This document shows, piece after piece, positions 8,394-16,819 of a stretch of DNA of 64,000 nt; the stretch's first letter is position 1, and each line of letters opens with the position of its first letter. This stretch comes from Helicobacter kayseriensis. Its GTDB lineage: Bacteria; Campylobacterota; Campylobacteria; Campylobacterales; Helicobacteraceae. Location of the stretch: positions 1 through 64,000 of the forward strand of contig NZ_JAJTNB010000001.1 of NCBI RefSeq assembly GCF_021300655.1. Reading direction: 5' to 3'. Made by a program: the position numbers and the translations under genes. The notes under the pieces were generated by a model, which did no database searches, was not told where the DNA came from, and saw only the letters and a program-made list of their open reading frames with translations.

Positions 8394-10118
8394 TTGGACA
8401 TAGGGGCAGTCTTAAGGCAAATTGGAGAGATTTATAATAACAAAATTAACAAAAAACAAAAATTTGTTATTTTGGGTATCGCGTTAGCTATCATCGCTTT
8501 TATTGCTTATTTGGTTGTGTTTTCTGCAAATAATCAAAGAGGTGGAAAGGGAGGATATGCTGTTTTATTTGAGGGAGTTGATCCAAGCGATAGTGCTTTG
8601 ATTGTCCAGCATTTACAACAAAATAAAATTCCTTATGAGCTATCCAATGAAGACACTATTTTGGTCCCCAAAGCTCAAGTGTATGAGCAACGAATCGCTT
8701 TAGCAAGCAAAGGAATTCCTAAAAGTTCAAAGGTTGGATTTGAGATCTTTGACACTAAAGATTTTGGTGCTACAGATTTTGATCAAAAAATCAAATTTTT
8801 AAGAGCTACAGAGGGAGAGCTTTCGCGCACGATTGAAACACTTGTGCCAATCGAAAATGCAAGCGTGCATATTGCAATGCCAAAAGAATCGGTATTTGTT
8901 AGTAAAGACACGCCTCCCACAGCTTCTGTTGTTGTAAAGATTCGAGAAAATATGGTTCTTTCTCCCTCTCAAGTGATGGGGATTAAAAATCTTGTTTCTG
9001 CGGCCATCTCAAAGCTCACTCCAGAAAATGTTAAAATCGTCAATGAAAATGGCGAAATCTTGGGAGAAAACTCTGAAGAGCATAATTCTAGAGAGCTTTC
9101 CAAAATCATCGCAATGCAAATGCGTTATAAGACAAATTATGAAAAAACCCTAGAAGACAAAATTGTCAATATCCTATCTCCTATTGTAGGGGGAGGAGAT
9201 CGTGTTGTGGCAAAAGTCACAGCTGAATTTGATTTTAGACAAACCAAAAGTACGCAAGAAAGCTTTGATCCCAACAATGTCGTCCGAAGCGAGCAGAGTT
9301 TGGAAGAAAAGAGGGAGGGGCTTAGACCCAAAGAAGTAGGGGGGGTCCCAGGTGTTGTGAGCAATATCGGTCCAGTTCAGGGGCTTAATAATCAAGGGGG
9401 AGAGAAGTATGAAAAATCTACAAATACGACTAATTATGAGGTTGGAAAAACTGTCAGTGAGATTAAGGGTGAATTTGGTGTTTTGAAGCGTTTAAGTGTG
9501 GCTGTTGTCGTTGATGGTAGTTATGAAAAAACTGAAGAAAATGGAGTTGAGCGATTGAAGTATATTCCACTTTCTCCAGAGAGTATGGAAAAGATCAACG
9601 CCCTAGCAAGACAAGCAGTTGGTTTTGATCGTGGAAGAGGAGATGAAATCAGTGTGAGCAATTTTGAGCTCAATGGAGCGACACAAAGCTTTAAGCCACG
9701 AGATAAGTGGGATTTGGTGATGCAAGAAGTCAAAAAATATGCAGATCCTTTTATTCCAGTTTTGAAATACCTTATCGTGCTTTTGATTGCCTATGTCTTT
9801 TATAGAAAAATTATCGCTCCTTTTGCAGAAAAGATGCTTGCAGATAAGCAAGATGACGATGAGCTTTTAGAATCAATGCTTCAAGGAGAAGAGGTTAAGG
9901 AGGGAGATTCTAAACTCAGCGAAATGCGAAAAAGAGTGGAGGAGCAATTATCCGGAGATGGATTATTTAATGAAGAAGATATTAAGTATGATGTTTTGGT
10001 GGAGCGTATGCGCGATATGATCTCTGAAAAGCCTCAAGAAGTTGCTGCCTTGTTTCAAAAGTTGATCATTGATGAGTTGGGCTTGGAAGAAAATCCAAAA
10101 AGAGATTATGAAGGATAA
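8394..10118 (+). CDS. fliF: Flagellar MS-ring protein FliF
   Basis: A 574-residue inner membrane protein forming the MS ring, the base on which the flagellar rotor and export gate assemble. One transmembrane helix lies at about 25-45 (FVILGIALAIIAFIAYLVVF) and another at about 460-480. Between them is the periplasmic ring-building region (AVLFEGVDPSDSALIVQHL). The C-terminal DVLVERMRDMISEKPQEVA segment is the FliG-binding end. The start is TTG, with AAGG 8 bases upstream. fliG begins 3 bp after the stop. A G7 run at 9339-9345 encodes VGGV. Confidence 0.96.
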   Translation: MDIGAVLRQIGEIYNNKINKKQKFVILGIALAIIAFIAYLVVFSANNQRGGKGGYAVLFEGVDPSDSALIVQHLQQNKIPYELSNEDTILVPKAQVYEQRIALASKGIPKSSKVGFEIFDTKDFGATDFDQKIKFLRATEGELSRTIETLVPIENASVHIAMPKESVFVSKDTPPTASVVVKIRENMVLSPSQVMGIKNLVSAAISKLTPENVKIVNENGEILGENSEEHNSRELSKIIAMQMRYKTNYEKTLEDKIVNILSPIVGGGDRVVAKVTAEFDFRQTKSTQESFDPNNVVRSEQSLEEKREGLRPKEVGGVPGVVSNIGPVQGLNNQGGEKYEKSTNTTNYEVGKTVSEIKGEFGVLKRLSVAVVVDGSYEKTEENGVERLKYIPLSPESMEKINALARQAVGFDRGRGDEISVSNFELNGATQSFKPRDKWDLVMQEVKKYADPFIPVLKYLIVLLIAYVFYRKIIAPFAEKMLADKQDDDELLESMLQGEEVKEGDSKLSEMRKRVEEQLSGDGLFNEEDIKYDVLVERMRDMISEKPQEVAALFQKLIIDELGLEENPKRDYEG

Positions 10119-10121
10119 AGT

Positions 10122-11153
10122 ATGGCGGTAAATTTGACACCAAGACAAAAAGCGGAATTTGATGATCTCTCAATGTCTGAAAAGATCGCAATTTTATTGC
10201 TACAGATGGGAGAGGATATCACAAGTGATATTTTGCATTATCTTGATACTGATGCGGTGACAGAGGTTACAAAGCATATTGCTCTTATGAATGGTGCAGA
10301 TCGTGCGATTGGTGCTGCAGTTTTGGAAGAGTTTTTTGCTATTTTGCAATCCAATCAATATATCAGCACAGGCGGATTTGATTATGCAAAAGAGATATTG
10401 ACTAAGGCACTAGGACATGATGAAGCCAAAAAGATCATTGATAAGCTCAGCAAGACAATGCAGACTTCACAGAACTTTGGCTATCTCACAAAAGTCAAAC
10501 CCCAACAGCTTGCCAACTTTATCATCAATGAGCATCCTCAAACCGTGGCTTTGATTTTGGCACATATGGATCCAGCAAGCGCTGCTCAAACACTCTCTTA
10601 TTTTTCTGATGATGTAAAGGCTGAGATTGCAATCAGAATGGCAAATCTTGGGGATATCTCACCCAGCATCGTTAAGAGAGTTTCAACAGTACTAGAAAAT
10701 CGTCTTGATGCATTGACGAGTTATAAGATTGAGGTGGGTGGTCCAAGGACTGTGGCTGAAGTATTTAATAAGCTGGGACAAAAGGCTGCTGTAACCACAA
10801 TTGAGCACATCGAAAAAGTCGATAAAGGTCTAGCTAGTATGATCAAAGAAATGATGTTTACTTTCAATGATATTTTGGGGCTTGATAATACAGCAATCAG
10901 AGAGATTCTTAAGGTTGTAGATAAAAAAGAGTTGAGCTTGGCTTTGAAAACAGCAACAGATGAGTTGAAAGAAAAATTCACTTCCAATATGTCTCAAAGA
11001 GCTGCTGAGCAATTTTTGGAAGAAATGCAGTTTTTGGGAGCTGTGAAACTCAAAGATGTAGAAGCTGCACAAAGAAAGATTGCAGAAGTGGTTCAAGCAT
11101 TAGCTGAGCAGGGGTTAATTCAAATAGGTGATGGAGATGAGTTTGTTGAATAG
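10122..11153 (+). CDS. fliG: Flagellar motor switch protein FliG
   Basis: A 343-residue rotor protein linking the MS ring to the C ring and interacting with MotA. The EHPQ motif (NEHPQTVALILAHM) is at about 133-146 in the middle domain, and the charged torque helix region (NTAIREILKVVDKKELSLALK) lies near 250-270. The length matches other FliG. The end overlaps the fliH start by 26 bp, indicating translational coupling. Confidence 0.96.
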   Translation: MAVNLTPRQKAEFDDLSMSEKIAILLLQMGEDITSDILHYLDTDAVTEVTKHIALMNGADRAIGAAVLEEFFAILQSNQYISTGGFDYAKEILTKALGHDEAKKIIDKLSKTMQTSQNFGYLTKVKPQQLANFIINEHPQTVALILAHMDPASAAQTLSYFSDDVKAEIAIRMANLGDISPSIVKRVSTVLENRLDALTSYKIEVGGPRTVAEVFNKLGQKAAVTTIEHIEKVDKGLASMIKEMMFTFNDILGLDNTAIREILKVVDKKELSLALKTATDELKEKFTSNMSQRAAEQFLEEMQFLGAVKLKDVEAAQRKIAEVVQALAEQGLIQIGDGDEFVE

Positions 11154-11940
11154 TATTGAAGGAAATAACTTTATTACAGAAAAAGATCACACAAAACATG
11201 TGATTAAAAAATATGAATTTAGAAGTATTGATAAAAAGCTTGAGGCAGAAATCGCCCCTTCTATGGAAGAAAGTGGAATCTATACTCCCTCTCATCCTGA
11301 GCATCAAAAAGTCGAAGGGCTCGAAAATCTACAAGAACAGCTCAATAAAACACTTGAAGAAAATCAAAAAATTTTTCAAAAACTAGAGTTTTTGCAAGAA
11401 TTTTTACAAAAGCAAAATCAAATTGATCCAGCAATGCTTGATGAAATCAAATCAGCTTCTTATCAGCAAGGAAAACTCGAAGGAGAAAATAAGGCAAAAG
11501 AGGAGCTTCAGGCTGAGATAGATTCTCAAAAAGAAAAGATGATTCTTGCTATTGATCAGCTTGAAAAAAACGCTCTTTTATTTCAAGAGCAAGTTCAAAA
11601 AATCCGTGATGATTTGAGTGTTATAGCCTTGGATTTGGCTAAAGAAGTTATTTTAAAAGAGGTTACTCAAGAGAGTTCAAAGATTGCTTTTTTGATCGCA
11701 GAGGAGTTGCTTAAGCCATTAGAAAAAAGTGCACATATTATTTTAAAGGCTCATCCCCTTGATTGTGCATATTTGGAAGAAAAATTATCATCAATGAAAA
11801 ATCTAAAGATAGAATCAGATCTTTTAGTAGGTCGTGGTGGGGTGATTGTCTCAAGTGCAGATGGGCATTTTGATGGAAGCATTTCTGCAAGATATAAAAA
11901 TCTTAAGCGTAGTATTTTGGATATAGGGGATTATGAGTGA
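11128..11940 (+). CDS. fliH: Flagellar assembly protein FliH
   Basis: A 270-residue cytoplasmic partner and negative regulator of the export ATPase FliI. It has a long charged coiled-coil centre (about 70-150, QLNKTLEENQKIFQKLEF onward) and a C-terminal V-ATPase E subunit-like domain (VIALDLAKEVILKEV, then VGRGGVIVSSADGHFDGS). Alternative starts exist at the tandem Met codons (MMEM). Position between fliG and dxs matches H. pylori. Confidence 0.9.
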   Translation: MMEMSLLNSIEGNNFITEKDHTKHVIKKYEFRSIDKKLEAEIAPSMEESGIYTPSHPEHQKVEGLENLQEQLNKTLEENQKIFQKLEFLQEFLQKQNQIDPAMLDEIKSASYQQGKLEGENKAKEELQAEIDSQKEKMILAIDQLEKNALLFQEQVQKIRDDLSVIALDLAKEVILKEVTQESSKIAFLIAEELLKPLEKSAHIILKAHPLDCAYLEEKLSSMKNLKIESDLLVGRGGVIVSSADGHFDGSISARYKNLKRSILDIGDYE

Positions 11941-13778
11941 TGCTTTTTGAAGAAGAGATTAAAGATCCCTCTAAGCTTGAAGAGATCGCCTCACAATTAC
12001 GCAATCGCATTTTAGAGGTTGTATCCCAAAAGGGTGGGCATTTAAGCCCATCTTTGGGGGCGTTAGATTTGATTGTAGCGATGCATCATGTATTTGATTG
12101 CAAAAAAGATCCATTTATTTTTGATGTAGGGCATCAGGCCTATGCACATAAACTTTTAACTGGACGATGGGAAGAGTTTGAAAATTTGCGTCAATTTGGA
12201 GGAATGAGTGGCTTCCCTCATCCCAAAGAATCTGAATGTGATTTTTTTATTGCTGGTCATAGCTCAACTTCAATATCTTTAGCTCTTGGATGTGCAAAAG
12301 CATTTTCGCTTCAGCAAAGCGATCAGATTCCTATCGCATTGATTGGTGATGGGGCAATGAGTGCGGGACTTGTCTATGAAGCGCTTAATGAATTGGGTGA
12401 GAGAAAGTATCCAATGATTATTGTTTTAAATGATAATGAAATGAGTATCAGTAAGCCTATTGGCGCCATTAGTCGCTATCTATCGCAGATGATTGCAAGT
12501 CCTTTTTGTCAAAATCTAAAGGGGGGAATGAAAAAGATTTTGAGTAGAATGCCCCAAAGTGCGACATATATGGCACGTAAGTTTGAAGAATCTTTTAAGT
12601 TGATTTCACCGGGTATTATTTTTGAAGAACTTGGATTGAATTATATCGGTCCCATTGATGGGCATAACTTAGAGGAGATTATTTTTACACTCAAAAGAGC
12701 TAAAGAAATGAAGGCTCCAGTCATTATTCATGCCCAAACGATCAAGGGAAAGGGTTATAAGAATGCAGAAGGGAGACATGAAAAATGGCATGGGGTGACG
12801 CCATTTGATTTGCATAGTGGTGAGAGCTTGAGCACTTCAGGCAATATCGCACCAACAAAAGTCTTCTCTCAAACACTTTTGCAAATGGCAGAAAAAGATG
12901 AAAAAATTGTTGGAATTACTGCTGCGATGCCAAGTGGAACAGGAATGGATCTTTTAATGGAGACTTATCCGCATCGCTTTTGGGATGTGGCAATCGCTGA
13001 GGCTCACGGTGTTACTTCAATGGCAGCAATGGCTAAAATGGGATTTAAACCTTTTGTTGCGATTTATTCCACATTTTTGCAACGTGCTTATGATGAGATC
13101 GTCCATGATGTGGGAATCTTATCTCTTCCTGTGCGTTTTATTTTGGATCGAGCAGGAATTGTAGGGGAAGATGGGGAAACGCATCAGGGTTTGCTTGATG
13201 TTGCATATTTACGCTCAATCCCAAATATGGTGCTTTTTGCACCTAGAGATAATGCAAGTCTTCAAAAAGCTCTATATTTTGCTTCCAAGATTGAGAATGC
13301 TCCTTGTGCTTTGAGGTTTCCAAGAGGAAGATTTATGTTGCAAGAAGCAATTTATTCTGAAGAAGAGTTTGAAATGGGGAAGATGGAGCTTTTGCATCTT
13401 TCAGATGCTAAAAATATTTTGTTGATAGGATATGGGAATGGAGTGGGTAGAGCTCACTTTGTTAGAGAGATTTTGCTGAAAGAGGGGATAGATGCGTCTT
13501 TGGTTGATTTGCGATTTTGCAAACCCCTAGATCAAGAGGGTTTAACTCCTCTTATTCAAGAACATCGACATATTTTTGTGTTGAGCGATACTTATGAAAA
13601 GGGGGGAGTGGGAAGTGCTATTTTGGAAATGCTCTCAAGTCAGGGAATTTGCAAGGTGATAACAAGTTTTGAAGTGAAGGATATGTTTGTTCCTCATGGG
13701 AGAACAGAAAGAGTTGAGGAAATGCTGGGACTTCTTCCTTCTCAGATTGCACAAGTGATACAAGAAAGAATTGCATGA
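11937..13778 (+). CDS. dxs: 1-deoxy-D-xylulose-5-phosphate synthase
   Basis: A 613-residue thiamine diphosphate enzyme joining pyruvate and glyceraldehyde-3-P, the first step of the MEP isoprenoid pathway. Visible are DVGHQAYAHKLLTGR near 60-75, the ThDP motif IGDGAMSAGLVYEALNE at about 136-152, and the transketolase-like middle and C-terminal domains (FVAIYSTFLQRAYDEIVHDV). The frame opens with GTG at 11937 followed directly by ATG at 11940; the ATG, overlapping the fliH stop, is the likelier start. The stop overlaps the next gene by 4 bp. Confidence 0.96.
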   Translation: MMLFEEEIKDPSKLEEIASQLRNRILEVVSQKGGHLSPSLGALDLIVAMHHVFDCKKDPFIFDVGHQAYAHKLLTGRWEEFENLRQFGGMSGFPHPKESECDFFIAGHSSTSISLALGCAKAFSLQQSDQIPIALIGDGAMSAGLVYEALNELGERKYPMIIVLNDNEMSISKPIGAISRYLSQMIASPFCQNLKGGMKKILSRMPQSATYMARKFEESFKLISPGIIFEELGLNYIGPIDGHNLEEIIFTLKRAKEMKAPVIIHAQTIKGKGYKNAEGRHEKWHGVTPFDLHSGESLSTSGNIAPTKVFSQTLLQMAEKDEKIVGITAAMPSGTGMDLLMETYPHRFWDVAIAEAHGVTSMAAMAKMGFKPFVAIYSTFLQRAYDEIVHDVGILSLPVRFILDRAGIVGEDGETHQGLLDVAYLRSIPNMVLFAPRDNASLQKALYFASKIENAPCALRFPRGRFMLQEAIYSEEEFEMGKMELLHLSDAKNILLIGYGNGVGRAHFVREILLKEGIDASLVDLRFCKPLDQEGLTPLIQEHRHIFVLSDTYEKGGVGSAILEMLSSQGICKVITSFEVKDMFVPHGRTERVEEMLGLLPSQIAQVIQERIA

Positions 13779-14224
13779 AAGTTTTGTTTGTTTGTTTGGG
13801 GAATATCTGTCGTTCTCCATTGGCTCAAGGGATTGCAGAATCTATGAGTAAAAGACATTTCTTTGATTCGGCAGGAACAAGTGGCTATCATCGCGGGAGT
13901 CTTCCCTGTAAAGGGAGTCGTTGGGTTGCTCAAAAGCATAATATTTCCCTCTCTCATATTAAAAGTCGTCCAGTGAGATATCCAGAAGATGATAGTTTTG
14001 ATTTGATTATTGCTCTTGATTCAAATAATCAAAAAGATTTGCTCAAAATGGGTTTTGAAGAAAAGAAAATCAAAAAACTAGGAGATTTTGGGTTTAATGG
14101 TTTGGATATTCCTGATCCCTATTATTATGTTGGATTGGAAGGATTTGAGAAGATCTTTTCTATGATTGAAAGTTGTCTTCAGGTTTTGATAAAGGAATTA
14201 GATGATAAAGATTTGGGGTATTAA
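13775..14224 (+). CDS. Low molecular weight protein-tyrosine-phosphatase
   Basis: A 149-residue cytoplasmic phosphatase. The P-loop CLGNICRS (CX5R, Cys7 to Arg13) is at the N-terminus and the general acid Asp sits in IPDPYYYVG at about 111-119. The family dephosphorylates phosphotyrosine, often on capsule or LPS-related kinases. Members related to arsenate reductase share the fold but need extra cysteines not obvious here. It overlaps dxs by 4 bp and the next gene by 23 bp. Confidence 0.92.
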   Translation: MKVLFVCLGNICRSPLAQGIAESMSKRHFFDSAGTSGYHRGSLPCKGSRWVAQKHNISLSHIKSRPVRYPEDDSFDLIIALDSNNQKDLLKMGFEEKKIKKLGDFGFNGLDIPDPYYYVGLEGFEKIFSMIESCLQVLIKELDDKDLGY

Positions 14225-14543
14225 AAATTGTGGAACAGTTAAAAAGGCATTAGAGTTTTTAGATTTAAATCATATTTCATATGAGTTTATTGATTATAAA
14301 AAAACTCCTCCAGAGAAAAAAGTGATCGCGCAATGGGTTGAAAAAGCTGGAATCAATCAGGTGCTTAACTCAAGAGGAACGACTTATAAAAAACTTCAAT
14401 TGAAAGATAAAGATCTTTCTTTGGAAGAAAAAATTGAGTATATGCATGCCTATCCGACTTTGATCAAAAGGCCTGTGCTTGAGTGTGAAAATCATCAGCT
14501 TTTGTTTGGATTTAGCAGGGAAGAGTATGAGAAGCTTTCTTAG
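14202..14543 (+). CDS. ArsC/Spx-family thioredoxin-fold protein (YffB-like)
   Basis: A 113-residue protein of the ArsC/Spx/YffB group: IWGIKNCGTVKKALEFL near the start with a single Cys (Cys10) rather than CXXC, then IDYKKTPP and NSRGTTYKKL, and a C-terminal RPVLE. Without the ArsC arginine triad and an ars operon, true arsenate reduction is unlikely; YffB-like glutathione-linked reductases are the nearest match. It overlaps both neighbours, so it is transcribed with dxs and the phosphatase. Confidence 0.85.
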   Translation: MIKIWGIKNCGTVKKALEFLDLNHISYEFIDYKKTPPEKKVIAQWVEKAGINQVLNSRGTTYKKLQLKDKDLSLEEKIEYMHAYPTLIKRPVLECENHQLLFGFSREEYEKLS

Positions 14544-15840
14544 TATCTTGTGTTTGACCTTATTGTTTTGGGGATGTGGAGAAAATCAAACCTCATCACT
14601 TGAAGATCTCAAAAGACCTCAAGATGCAATGATATACGCTCAAGAAATGGAAGAGTTTCAAACTCCTGAAATATTGCAGGAATTAAAGAACACTTACCTT
14701 AAAGAGTTTTTTGCTCCATTCTCAGGGATGGTTGCCAATCCCAATACCCAAGAGGTATTTTGGATACAAGGCTCGCTTCAAAAGTATCCAGGATATGGAG
14801 AAAATTTGGAGGCAAATACACTTGAATATACACAGGGTATTTTGCAAAATATGCAGATTAAAAAATATCCTAGTGCTTCACAAATGGCATTAGTGATCAA
14901 AGATACTAATGTGCGTGCAGTCCCAACGATGAGGCCGAGATTCTCTAAGCCCAATGGCTATCCCTTTGATCGTTGGCAAAATTCTTTGATTTTTTATGGA
15001 ACGCCTGTTTTGATTACGCATTATGATGTGAGCGGAAGATATGCGCATATTCAAACTAATTTTGTTTATGGATGGGTAGAGGTTGCAGATCTTGCGCTTG
15101 TTTCAAAAACACAAGCAAAAGAATTGCTCAATATTAAAACTTTTGTTATGCCCAATAATGATACGCAATCCATCAAAGACAAAGAGGGAAGATATTTAAC
15201 TCAGATGCGTGTGGGTAAGCTCTTTATGCTTGATGATAAAAAACAAATGTTGCTTTTTCAAAGAACATCATCAGGGAATCTTAAAATCTCAAAAACTACG
15301 GCAGATCTTTCAGATTTTCATTCTTTCCCGCAAGCTTTTTCGCAAAAAGCAGTTGCTTATTACATCAATCTTTTGGTGGGGCAAAAATATGGTTGGGGTG
15401 GAATGTATGAAAGTCGAGATTGTTCGGCTTTTATTAGAGATATTTTTGGAAATTTTGGGCTTTATCTTCCAAGGAATTCATATGCACAAGCCCAATATGG
15501 TAACCATCAGATTGGCCTTGATTCTCTCAAGCTCCCTCAAAAAGAATCTATGATTTTGCAAAATGCTATTCCTTTTGCCACTATCCTTTGGCTTAAGGGC
15601 CATATTATGCTCTATATCGGAAAGGATCAAGAGGGTAGGGCGATGGTTGCTCATAGTGGGTGGAGTGTGCAAAGCAGTAATTTGTGGGAGAAAAAAGAGC
15701 ATAAGCTTGGTGGAGTAGTGATTACAACACTAACGCCTGCAGAAGAATACAATGGGATTTTGTTTGGAAGTCCAAGCCTTGGAGATCGTGTGCGTATTAT
15801 GAATCAACTTCTTCCTTATCTTAAGGGTCAGATTCCTTGA
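14527..15840 (+). CDS. SH3 and NlpC/P60 domain cell-wall peptidase lipoprotein
   Basis: The start chosen is the ATG at 14527 (AGGGAAG upstream), giving 437 residues with a lipoprotein-like signal peptide MRSFLSILCLTLLFWGC; an upstream ATG at 14479 would add 16 residues inside the previous gene. Bacterial SH3-like segments occupy about 110-250 (NVRAVPTMRPRF, YAHIQTNFVYGWVEVADL). The C-terminal NlpC/P60 domain shows the catalytic Cys in RDCSAFIRDIF (about Cys299) and His in GHIMLYIG (about His359). The family cleaves gamma-D-Glu-meso-DAP bonds in peptidoglycan. Likely periplasmic, lipid-anchored. Confidence 0.88.
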   Translation: MRSFLSILCLTLLFWGCGENQTSSLEDLKRPQDAMIYAQEMEEFQTPEILQELKNTYLKEFFAPFSGMVANPNTQEVFWIQGSLQKYPGYGENLEANTLEYTQGILQNMQIKKYPSASQMALVIKDTNVRAVPTMRPRFSKPNGYPFDRWQNSLIFYGTPVLITHYDVSGRYAHIQTNFVYGWVEVADLALVSKTQAKELLNIKTFVMPNNDTQSIKDKEGRYLTQMRVGKLFMLDDKKQMLLFQRTSSGNLKISKTTADLSDFHSFPQAFSQKAVAYYINLLVGQKYGWGGMYESRDCSAFIRDIFGNFGLYLPRNSYAQAQYGNHQIGLDSLKLPQKESMILQNAIPFATILWLKGHIMLYIGKDQEGRAMVAHSGWSVQSSNLWEKKEHKLGGVVITTLTPAEEYNGILFGSPSLGDRVRIMNQLLPYLKGQIP

Positions 15841-16601
15841 AAAATTTTTTTTTATTCTGCTTTCTGTGTTTGTGGGTAGGAGCAGATGAATTTAAAATTA
15901 AAGTAGGAGTTAGTCTATCTCCTTATGCATTTTTTGTAAAAAAAATTGGAGGGGATTCTGTTGAGATCATTAAGATTGTCCCTTCTCAACGAAATCCTAA
16001 ATTTTATGAAATCAACTTTGATCAAGTCAAACAGATTAAAAACCTTAAGCTTTTGGTGATGGCTGGGATTCCTTATGAAAAAAAGTGGCTTCCTCGTTTT
16101 GAGCGATCACATCCTTCATTGCGAATTTTGAAAGTTGATTTTGGGGATTGTGGGAGTCCTGTGTGTTATGATTGGTTGAGTTTTGAGGGAGCAAAAAGGA
16201 TCGCTCAAGAGATTGCATATCAATTGCGTGTGATTGATTTGAAGAATGCGCAATACTACAAGAAAAATCTTGAGCTTTTTTTGCAAGAACTAGATGAAAT
16301 TTATCTACAGATTCAAAAAGAATTAATGGCTTCCAATCACAAAAAGCCCGTGGTGGATTATCAGAAAGTGTGGCAAAAGCTTTCTGTGGAATTGGGATTA
16401 GAATATATGCTTTTGGAGGATATCAAACAAAGAAAAGGGATTTTTTGTTTGATCACCCCTTTTGATCCTAAAAAACTCATTGTTTCCAAATATCAAATTT
16501 CCCCTAAACACTTGGTTGAAATCGATCCTTTTAGGGAAGATTGGGATGGAATGATTCGTGATTTTATTCAATTTATTGCTGGAGAAAAAAATGGAAAGTG
16601 A
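15837..16601 (+). CDS. ZnuA/TroA-like periplasmic protein lacking the usual metal ligands
   Basis: A 254-residue protein with a signal peptide (NFFLFCFLCLWVGA) and the fold-level pattern of cluster A-I metal-binding proteins: KVGVSLSPYAFFVKKIGGD, a helical linker, and EIDPFREDW. The three histidines that bind Zn or Mn appear replaced: the DPH.YEP position reads NPKFYEI, the DPHVWL position reads SPVCYDWLS, and the HDAFGYF position reads VDYQKVW. No permease or ATPase gene is adjacent. It may bind another ligand or be a vestigial receptor. TTG start; nine T follow the fifth base of the ORF. Confidence 0.7.
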   Translation: MKNFFLFCFLCLWVGADEFKIKVGVSLSPYAFFVKKIGGDSVEIIKIVPSQRNPKFYEINFDQVKQIKNLKLLVMAGIPYEKKWLPRFERSHPSLRILKVDFGDCGSPVCYDWLSFEGAKRIAQEIAYQLRVIDLKNAQYYKKNLELFLQELDEIYLQIQKELMASNHKKPVVDYQKVWQKLSVELGLEYMLLEDIKQRKGIFCLITPFDPKKLIVSKYQISPKHLVEIDPFREDWDGMIRDFIQFIAGEKNGK

Positions 16602-16773
16602 AAAGGTTGCAAAACGCGCTGTCAAAATTTCAATTTTAAGTCTTTTTATCCTCTTGATTTTGGGACTGATTCTGATTTCTGTATTGCTCACACAAATTGA
16701 TGCTACGGCAAAAATGGATCAAAAAATCCATCTTCTTGACCAAAAAATAGAAGCTTTAAAAGCGACAAAATAA
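16591..16773 (+). CDS. Small single-span membrane protein
   Basis: The start is taken as the ATG at 16591 (GGAG upstream), overlapping the ZnuA-like stop; 60 residues. Charged N-terminus (MESEKVAKRAVK), one hydrophobic helix (ILSLFILLILGLILISVL), then a short heptad-like tail (MDQKIHLLDQKIEALKA) likely to form a coiled coil outside the membrane. Function unknown to me. It is the last gene of the dxs run before the fru promoter. Confidence 0.65.
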   Translation: MESEKVAKRAVKISILSLFILLILGLILISVLLTQIDATAKMDQKIHLLDQKIEALKATK

Positions 16774-16782
16774 AAGTTTTTA

Positions 16783-16788
16783 TACAAT
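16783..16788 (+). promoter_or_regulatory. Candidate -10 box for the fructose PTS operon
   Basis: TACAAT preceded by GTTTTTA, 31 bp upstream of the fruK start. No FruR/Cra-like operator or cre site was recognised in the 46-bp gap. Confidence 0.45.
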
Positions 16789-16819
16789 AGCAGTTTTGAT
16801 TTAAAATAAAGGTCTTGTA

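Noticed and set aside
14202-14543. True arsenate reductase
   Set aside because: No ars operon nearby and the ArsC arginine set is not seen; YffB-like is the better reading.
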